DNA of 24,588 nt from a virus, in the IMG/VR virus record IMGVR_UViG_3300027791_002180, positions 1 to 24,588 of that record. One strand, 5' to 3'. The first letter of the stretch is position 1. Each line of letters starts with the position of its first letter. The notes beneath the pieces are model-generated. The model worked only from the letters and a program-made list of their open reading frames with translations, was not told where the DNA came from and did no database searches. This document shows positions 19,004-24,588 of this stretch, piece by piece. A program made the position numbers and the translations under genes.

Positions 19004-20103
19004 AGACTGAATCCTTTCAGTGAATCCTTGTCTACGTCTTGTTTGATCCCGCCAATGATATATGACTCTACTTCAGTCTCTTGTGGAGCCACTTGTAATC
19101 CTGACGAACTCAACCAATGTTGTGTCCAAGGTAGTGGGTTAGTATTAAGCGGGCGATCATATATAGGTTTGTAACCAAGTGCTTTAAGTCTACGGTTAGC
19201 AATATATTCTACATAATGATATAACAACTCTTCGTTAAGTCCAATAATAGCACCGTCCTTAAACAAATAGTCTGCCCATGCTTTTTCTTCTTCAACACAT
19301 GTACGCCACATCTCTTCAATCTCTGCTTCGCACTCTTTAGCAACGCTTGCCATTTCTGGATCATCGTTACCTTTAAGCCAATGCTTGAGAATTTGTGTAG
19401 ATAGGTTTAAGTGTGTTGCTTCGTCTCTAGCAATAAGCGAAATAATCTTTGCAGACCCTTCCATTACTTTTGACTCAGCGAATGCAAACGTACATGCAAA
19501 GCTAACGTAAAAACGCAAGCCTTCCAAAATGTTTACATTCATCATTGCTAAGAACATTAACTTCTTAACATTTCGCAGAGTGCCTTCGCCTCGATGGAAC
19601 CAAGCATCTGCCGCTTCTGTAAATGCATCATAGTTTTTAGTAACTGCTGTTGCACGTTTTAGAATTTCTTTGTCATCTAAGATAGTGTCAAACACTTCAC
19701 TTGGATTAGAATACACGTTCTTCATAATATGTGTATAGCTACGTGAATGAATTGTTTCAAAGAAGTCCCAAGTAACAATACATCCTTCTAGTTCAGGAAG
19801 TGATACATAAGGTAAAAATGCTAGACTAGGTCCACGTCCTTGTACACTATCTAACAATGTTTGATACTTTAAGTTACTTGTAAAAATATGTTTTTGTTCT
19901 GGTCGAAAGTTTGCAAAGTCAGCTCGATCTTTCTGTAAACTTACTTCTTCTGCTCTCCAAAAGTACCCAAGCATAGTTTGATTAAGTTTATCAAACTCTG
20001 GAAATTTAAACACATCATATCTCTGTGTGTTTTGATCAGGTCCAAAGAACATTGTACTCTTTGTAAAGTCTACCTTCTCTTGATTAAAAACTGTTTTCGC
20101 CAT
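19000..20103 (-). CDS. nrdB: Ribonucleoside-diphosphate reductase beta subunit, class Ia
   Basis: A 367-residue ferritin-fold subunit holding the di-iron tyrosyl radical cofactor. Ligands and radical site align with E. coli NrdB shifted by one: Asp85, Glu116, His119 and the radical Tyr123 in FFETIHSRSYTHI, then the second Glu/His set in ARDEATH. The C-terminal SLKGFSL tail matches the peptide that docks on NrdA. All key residues are intact, so it should be active. It has its own consensus sigma70 promoter in the gap after nrdA. GGAAG lies upstream of the ATG. Confidence 0.97.
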   Translation of the reverse strand: MAKTVFNQEKVDFTKSTMFFGPDQNTQRYDVFKFPEFDKLNQTMLGYFWRAEEVSLQKDRADFANFRPEQKHIFTSNLKYQTLLDSVQGRGPSLAFLPYVSLPELEGCIVTWDFFETIHSRSYTHIMKNVYSNPSEVFDTILDDKEILKRATAVTKNYDAFTEAADAWFHRGEGTLRNVKKLMFLAMMNVNILEGLRFYVSFACTFAFAESKVMEGSAKIISLIARDEATHLNLSTQILKHWLKGNDDPEMASVAKECEAEIEEMWRTCVEEEKAWADYLFKDGAIIGLNEELLYHYVEYIANRRLKALGYKPIYDRPLNTNPLPWTQHWLSSSGLQVAPQETEVESYIIGGIKQDVDKDSLKGFSL

Positions 20104-20135
20104 TTCTCTTCCTTTATGTCTCGTAACGTCCTACT

Positions 20136-20164
20136 ATTATAACTTCATTATAACAGCATGTCAA
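20136..20164 (-). promoter_or_regulatory. Consensus sigma70-like promoter for nrdB
   Basis: Minus-strand TTGACA, 17-bp spacer and TATAAT, 33 nt before the nrdB ATG. It ends in AGGTTGACA like the other early promoters but lacks the ACCAAAA part. Confidence 0.82.
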
Positions 20165-20167
20165 CCT

Positions 20168-22480
20168 TTAAATTGCACATGCCTCACAATGCTCTTCATA
20201 TTCGTCATCTGATCCTGCAAACTCGTCTCTAGCTAGAGGTTGTTTTGCATCGTCAAATGCTATTTCGCCATCAGTCTTATAGTCATAAGTGTTCTGATAG
20301 TAACTAGTTTTCCATCCATACTTATATGTATTAAGCAAATCACCAATCATTACACTCATTGGAACTTCGTTGTTCTCAAAGTGTGTAGGATTGTAACTCC
20401 AGTTACCGCTAATCGCTTGATCAAAGAACTTTTGCATTACTGCTACGATATTAATATAACCTTCGTTGCTAGGCATATCCCATAGTAATGTATAGTGTTG
20501 CTTTAAGGTAGCATATTGCGGAACAACTTGCTTAAGAGGCCCTTTCTTTGACTTCTTAACGGACAAGTATCCCCTAGGTGGTTCGATTCCATTGGTAGCG
20601 TTCGACACAACGGAACTGCTCTCCGAAGGCATTTGTGCGGACAAAGTGCTGTGCCTGAGACCGTGTTCTCTAATGCTCTTACGTAGACTAACCCAATCAT
20701 ATTTTAATTTAAACTCCCCTAGCTCATCAACTTCTTTTTTGTAAGTATCAATTGGCATGATGCCATCACTGTATTTAGTACGGTGGAAGTATTCACATGC
20801 ACCACGCTCTTGTGCAAGTTTGTTACTTGCTTTAAGCAAATAGTATTGAAATGCTTCTGATAGGTCGTGTACTTTTTTCCAAGCTCTTTTATCACTATAT
20901 GCTAATTGATGCTTGGCAAGATAATGTGCAAGGCCAATGTATCCTATACCTAAACTACGTCTTGCTTTAGTTGACTTCTCTGCGGCTTTAATTGGATACT
21001 TTTGATAATCAATAATTTCTTCTAATGCTCTTACTGCTAGTTCACACAGTTCTTCTAAATCATCTAGGTCTTTGATTATACCTACGTTAATCGCACTAAG
21101 AATACATAATGCAATCTCGCCTTCTTCGTCATCAATATGATTAAGTGGCTTAGTTGGTAATGTAATCTCTTGACACAAGTTACTCATGTATACTTTGTCT
21201 TTGAATGAACTGTGTGTGTTACAGTGATCAACATTCATAATATAGATACGTCCTGTTTCAGCACGTTCTTTAATTAATGCACTAAACAAATCCATTGCAG
21301 AAATAGTTTTTTTCTTAATGCTTGTCTTACGCTCGTACATTTCATACATCTCTTGAAACACTAGTGGGTCACCAAAATATGCTTCGTATAGTCCTGGCAC
21401 GTCATGTGGCGAGAAAAGAGTAATGTTGCCACTGGTTAACAATCTTTCATACATAGTTTTATTAAGCTGAATAGAATAATCTAACTTACGTACACGATTG
21501 TCTTCGGTACCTTTGTTATTTTTAAGTACAAGGATGTCTTCAATCTCTTGATGCCAAAAAGGAAAATGCGTAGTAGCACTTCCGCCACGTACACCATTCT
21601 GTGTACAACATCTTACAGTTGCTTCGAACTTTTTTAGGAACGGAACTACACCTGTGTGTGCAACTTCTCCTCCTCGGATTTTGCTGTTGACTCCTCTGAT
21701 ACGTCCGGCATTGATTCCGATGCCTGCCCTTTGCGCCGTATAGCGTCCAATAGACATATCGCTGGCAAAGATGCTATCAAGAGTGTCGTCGCTGTCAACA
21801 AGAACACAACTTGCAAACTGCCTGACAGGGGTCCTGACGCCTGCCATAACGGGCGTTGGGATATTGATTTTAAATAGTGAGGTCGCATCATAATATCTCC
21901 TTACATAATACATTCTATCCTCTTTAGGATAGTTAGCAAATAGTGTTGCCGCAATCATCATATACATATGTTGCGGAGTTTCAAACAACTCTCCGTTACT
22001 TCTATCTTGAACAAGATACTTGTCAACTACTTGTCGCAAGCCTGCATAGGTAAAGTTCTCATCTCGCTTGTGTTTAATATAAGAATCTAATGAAGCAAAC
22101 TCATCGTCAGTATAAGATTCAAGTATGGCACTATCATATACACCACGTTCAATATTCTTATCAATCATGTTTCTAAGTGAAGCTTTTTCAAATTGACCGT
22201 AAACATCTTTATACACTCCGTATAACAACAAACGTGCCGCCGCATACTGATAGTTTGGATTTTCTAACGAGATTAGATCATTAGCTGATCTAACTAACAA
22301 GTCTTGAATATCAACAGTTGTCATGTTGTCAGCAAACTGAATACCTGCATTCATTTGGATTAAACTACTACTAACACCTGCTAGTCCTTCACATGCAAAA
22401 TTTACTACTTTATGGATTTTTTGGACATCCAACGGCATTGTTTCTCCGTTGCGTTTTAAAATATTTAGGTTTGCTTTCAT
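20168..22480 (-). CDS. nrdA: Ribonucleoside-diphosphate reductase alpha subunit, class Ia
   Basis: A 770-residue catalytic subunit. N-terminal ATP-cone (LNILKRNGETMPLDVQKIHKVV). Catalytic cysteines are Cys225 (FASCVLVD), Cys436 in SNLCQEITLPT with Glu438, and Cys459 (ALCILSAINVG). The radical-transfer Tyr pair is in SYYQNT, and the C-terminus EEHCEACAI supplies the shuttle Cys pair. It reduces NDPs to dNDPs. The intact ATP cone suggests normal dATP control, but whether key cone residues are all functional cannot be judged. GGAAG precedes the ATG. No intron or intein interrupts the gene. Confidence 0.97.
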   Translation of the reverse strand: MKANLNILKRNGETMPLDVQKIHKVVNFACEGLAGVSSSLIQMNAGIQFADNMTTVDIQDLLVRSANDLISLENPNYQYAAARLLLYGVYKDVYGQFEKASLRNMIDKNIERGVYDSAILESYTDDEFASLDSYIKHKRDENFTYAGLRQVVDKYLVQDRSNGELFETPQHMYMMIAATLFANYPKEDRMYYVRRYYDATSLFKINIPTPVMAGVRTPVRQFASCVLVDSDDTLDSIFASDMSIGRYTAQRAGIGINAGRIRGVNSKIRGGEVAHTGVVPFLKKFEATVRCCTQNGVRGGSATTHFPFWHQEIEDILVLKNNKGTEDNRVRKLDYSIQLNKTMYERLLTSGNITLFSPHDVPGLYEAYFGDPLVFQEMYEMYERKTSIKKKTISAMDLFSALIKERAETGRIYIMNVDHCNTHSSFKDKVYMSNLCQEITLPTKPLNHIDDEEGEIALCILSAINVGIIKDLDDLEELCELAVRALEEIIDYQKYPIKAAEKSTKARRSLGIGYIGLAHYLAKHQLAYSDKRAWKKVHDLSEAFQYYLLKASNKLAQERGACEYFHRTKYSDGIMPIDTYKKEVDELGEFKLKYDWVSLRKSIREHGLRHSTLSAQMPSESSSVVSNATNGIEPPRGYLSVKKSKKGPLKQVVPQYATLKQHYTLLWDMPSNEGYINIVAVMQKFFDQAISGNWSYNPTHFENNEVPMSVMIGDLLNTYKYGWKTSYYQNTYDYKTDGEIAFDDAKQPLARDEFAGSDDEYEEHCEACAI

Positions 22481-22509
22481 TTACTTCACTTCCTTTGATT
22501 TAAAAATAT

Positions 22510-22935
22510 TTAGTGTAACGGAGGCAGTTGGATCACCTTTTGTGATACAATGCTTTGCGGTATTGAGTTAATTGATGATACTTCTTCGTTATATCCTAAA
22601 ACAATACTTCCGTCCAAATACACTAGGTACATGTTTACTTCTTTGTCTATGTCCTTACTGATATGTATCTCTACTTTTGCGTCACTAAAACGATCTGTTA
22701 ACTGTAAAGTATAGGCAGATAATAGTGCAATTTCATACTCAGTAAAAGAGTTGTTTTCTATCAAGTGCCAAGGAAGTATTACACTCTCAGGATCCCATGG
22801 ATTCTGTTTGCGTGTACTTCTTGGAAGGTTCTTAATAAATTTGCTTAATAAGTAAAAAGGTTTGGACGAAGTTTCTAGGTCCTCTCTTAAGTCTTTCCAG
22901 ACTTTTACTTTGTCTTCAAATTTTAATTCATACAT
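22510..22935 (-). CDS. Hypothetical protein coupled to the tail-fibre gene
   Basis: A 141-residue soluble protein with no recognised family. It starts MYELKFEDKVKVWKDLREDLETSSKPFYLLSKFIK and contains NPWDPESVILPWHLIENNSFTEYEIALLSAYTLQL and a C-terminal YLVYLDGSIVLGYNEEV. The ATG overlaps the tail-fibre stop by one base (TAATG), so it is likely translated from the same mRNA. Position next to the fibre suggests a fibre assembly or neck/tail role, but this is only context. Confidence 0.65.
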   Translation of the reverse strand: MYELKFEDKVKVWKDLREDLETSSKPFYLLSKFIKNLPRSTRKQNPWDPESVILPWHLIENNSFTEYEIALLSAYTLQLTDRFSDAKVEIHISKDIDKEVNMYLVYLDGSIVLGYNEEVSSINSIPQSIVSQKVIQLPPLH

Positions 22936-24551
22936 TAACTTCGAACTTTAATTTTGTAGTTAAACTCACCTTGATCATTACTAATAGAGTTTAACATAGA
23001 AACTATGACTGTGTCAACCCCTAAATTGCCATCTGTGTTAACAGTTGCGGCAGTAAAGGTTAATGCATTTTCGTAGTTACTGTCACCCTGATAATCAAAT
23101 TCATCTTCAAATAATAACGAATTTGTACTAGTATCTAGCATGATTACCATTTTACCACTACGTTGTGCATTTGCAACAGCACTCGAATAATTGTATTCTA
23201 AAATATATGTTCGACTGTAGTCACCTGGTAATCTAAAGAAGTAAGTGGGCGAGGATGCCTCTTGTACTTCTAGACTATTAAGGCCGCCAAGTGTAGCATT
23301 TACTTTGCCTTTAATCTCTGATACATATTTGTATGTTGAGATATATGTTTGATTGTAACCAAGGTCGGCAGTTCTAGCAAAGTAATCTTCTACACTAGAG
23401 TTGCCTGCTTTGTTAAAATGTATAATACTATATTGTGCATTACCTTCATTGCCGCCAACGTTGCCTACACCTTCAAAAGTATTGTGTGAGCTTGTGTTGT
23501 TTACACCTTGTGTAATAACAATAGCTTCTTTATCAACGTTTTTAAAAGTACTATGGCTAAATGTATTCTTACAAGGTGCTGTTACTTGTCCTTGAGCACC
23601 TAATGCTGTGCCTTCTCCAAATAGTACACCATTACCTAAATTTTCAAAGTTACAACAATTAAAATGGTTATTGTAAATATCATCATCACTAGCAATAGCA
23701 ACACTCAATCCCATAACCATGATGTGATCAAACTTGTTGTCTTGTGTGCTTACTAACGTACTTAATGATTCTAATTCCATTCCTGCGTTTGCTGTAGTAA
23801 CGGCTGTTCCTGTAGTCCAAGGCCCTGTAATTTTGATTGATCTAAAGTTACTACTTTTACAACTTTGTAATCTAATTGCAGGATTTGTTGTTGATACTGT
23901 TTGTATAGTAATACCTTCAATAGCGATATTACTTGCTTGATTTAATGTTGTGCTTGTACTATCGTTTGCATAATTTCCTGGTGTACTTGTACTGTTTACA
24001 GTTTGGAACACTGGAGTATCGCCAGTCATATTAAATTTAGTTTTATCAACACCATCACCATGAATTGTACAGTAAGGTGGAATATAAATTGTAGCTGATA
24101 CTTTATAAAGTCCTGCTGGAAAGTGTAATTTTACACGACTCTGTTCAGTTCCTTTAGTTGAACTGTTAATATAAAGTTGATCAATTGCTCTTTGGATTGC
24201 TACTGTTTCGTCTGTTGCACCGTCACCTGTTGCACCAAAAGACTTAATGTTAACAATCTCATCTAGTCTAGATTGTAATGTTCTTGTGATAGGAGAAGTA
24301 GCATTTGCACCTGTTTGTACAGTTATGCCATTTAAGTATGTATACGTATTTGCTAGAGTAAATAGATCATCATGCTCTGTAATAATTTTTGTGTTACCTA
24401 CAGCTGGTGAACCTTCTGCTACACTACCGTTACCGATATGCAATGTACGATTGTCTACTGCCCAGCCAAATTCTCCTCCAGCTAACTGTGGAATACCGTT
24501 TGTGCCCTTACCACGTCTAACTTGGATTCTCGAAATTTGTACGACTGCCAT
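22935..24551 (-). CDS. Tail fibre / receptor-binding protein with beta-helix domain
   Basis: A 538-residue protein. Residues 1-60 (VVQISRIQVRRGKGTNGIPQLAGGEFGWAVDNRTLHIGNGS) resemble the virion-attachment N-terminus of phage fibres like Mtd-type proteins. Residues about 95-150 (NIKSFGATGDGATDETVAIQRAIDQL, LHFPAGLYKVSATIYIPPYCTIHGDG) are the start of a Pectate_lyase_3 right-handed beta-helix, which continues to about 400 (NSTSHNTFEGV-like rungs). A C-terminal beta domain follows. Such proteins bind or cut surface polysaccharide; catalytic residues cannot be assigned. AAGGAG lies 6 nt before the ATG, with a CATAAATA box upstream. Confidence 0.85.
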   Translation of the reverse strand: MAVVQISRIQVRRGKGTNGIPQLAGGEFGWAVDNRTLHIGNGSVAEGSPAVGNTKIITEHDDLFTLANTYTYLNGITVQTGANATSPITRTLQSRLDEIVNIKSFGATGDGATDETVAIQRAIDQLYINSSTKGTEQSRVKLHFPAGLYKVSATIYIPPYCTIHGDGVDKTKFNMTGDTPVFQTVNSTSTPGNYANDSTSTTLNQASNIAIEGITIQTVSTTNPAIRLQSCKSSNFRSIKITGPWTTGTAVTTANAGMELESLSTLVSTQDNKFDHIMVMGLSVAIASDDDIYNNHFNCCNFENLGNGVLFGEGTALGAQGQVTAPCKNTFSHSTFKNVDKEAIVITQGVNNTSSHNTFEGVGNVGGNEGNAQYSIIHFNKAGNSSVEDYFARTADLGYNQTYISTYKYVSEIKGKVNATLGGLNSLEVQEASSPTYFFRLPGDYSRTYILEYNYSSAVANAQRSGKMVIMLDTSTNSLLFEDEFDYQGDSNYENALTFTAATVNTDGNLGVDTVIVSMLNSISNDQGEFNYKIKVRS

Positions 24552-24572
24552 TAGTTGCTCCTTAATTTATTA

Positions 24573-24580
24573 TATTTATG
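24573..24580 (-). promoter_or_regulatory. Late promoter box CATAAATA for the tail-fibre gene
   Basis: Minus-strand CATAAATA lies 22 nt before the fibre ATG, as expected for a late structural gene. Confidence 0.55.
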
Positions 24581-24588
24581 CCTAAAGT

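Noticed and set aside
20168-22480. Possible intein or intron in nrdA
   Set aside because: The frame is continuous at 770 residues, and the catalytic Cys spacing matches the E. coli enzyme.
22935-24551. Diversity-generating retroelement target in the Mtd-like fibre
   Set aside because: Only the N-terminal attachment region resembles Mtd; I see no template repeat or reverse transcriptase in the window.

Overview
The window looks like part of the genome of a large T4-like marine myovirus, most likely one infecting a SAR11-type alphaproteobacterium (pelagimyophage-like). The evidence is an AT-rich, gene-dense layout with almost every gene on the minus strand; class Ia ribonucleotide reductase (nrdA, nrdB) with glutaredoxin; a tail-fibre-like protein; phage-style accessory genes (bS21, Hsp20, ClpS, cold-shock protein, thermonuclease, 2OG-Fe(II) oxygenase); a T4/cyanophage-type late promoter box (NATAAATA on the minus strand) in front of many genes; and a two-piece tmRNA of the circularly permuted type known from alphaproteobacteria. 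The host assignment is inference. No capsid, terminase or polymerase gene lies in the window.

Layout, reading right to left in the direction of transcription. (a) 24551-22510: tail fibre with a beta-helix domain and a small coupled gene. (b) 22480-17573: nrdA, a sigma70-like promoter, nrdB, glutaredoxin, small conserved genes, cold-shock protein and a DUF3307 membrane protein. (c) 17591-17211: a two-piece tmRNA with its own promoter, whose -10 is also a late box. (d) 17111-16524: an outer-membrane beta-barrel closed by a strong terminator. (e) 16429-13188: two small membrane proteins, thermonuclease, an HTH protein behind an early promoter and a leader terminator, a conserved unknown, a SleB-type cell-wall hydrolase and a possible PD-(D/E)XK protein. 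(f) 13177-11857: an early promoter and three overlapping lipoprotein genes. (g) 11861-7456: a late promoter, a large membrane/coiled-coil protein, an unknown, bS21, a 2OG-Fe(II) oxygenase and GMP reductase. (h) 7462-4193: Hsp20, ClpS, heme oxygenase, a ferredoxin-dependent bilin reductase and three small genes. (i) 3969-4196: the only plus-strand gene, a Fis-type HTH protein, beside a perfect 24-bp palindrome. (j) 3894-1: a curli-like locus (csgF, csgG, curlin-like A, FecR-domain protein, curlin-like B) that runs off the left edge.

Four themes stand out. First, envelope remodelling: a CsgG/CsgF pore with two fibre subunits, three lipoproteins, a beta-barrel and a wall hydrolase. Second, translation and proteolysis control: tmRNA with an ALAA-ending tag, ClpS, Hsp20, bS21 and CspA-like protein. 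Third, nucleotide supply: NrdAB, Grx and GMP reductase. Fourth, bilin synthesis: heme to biliverdin to a reduced bilin, in a virus whose inferred host has no phycobilisomes. Two promoter families, TTGAC-17-TATAAT-like with a shared upstream element and NATAAATA, suggest early and late control.
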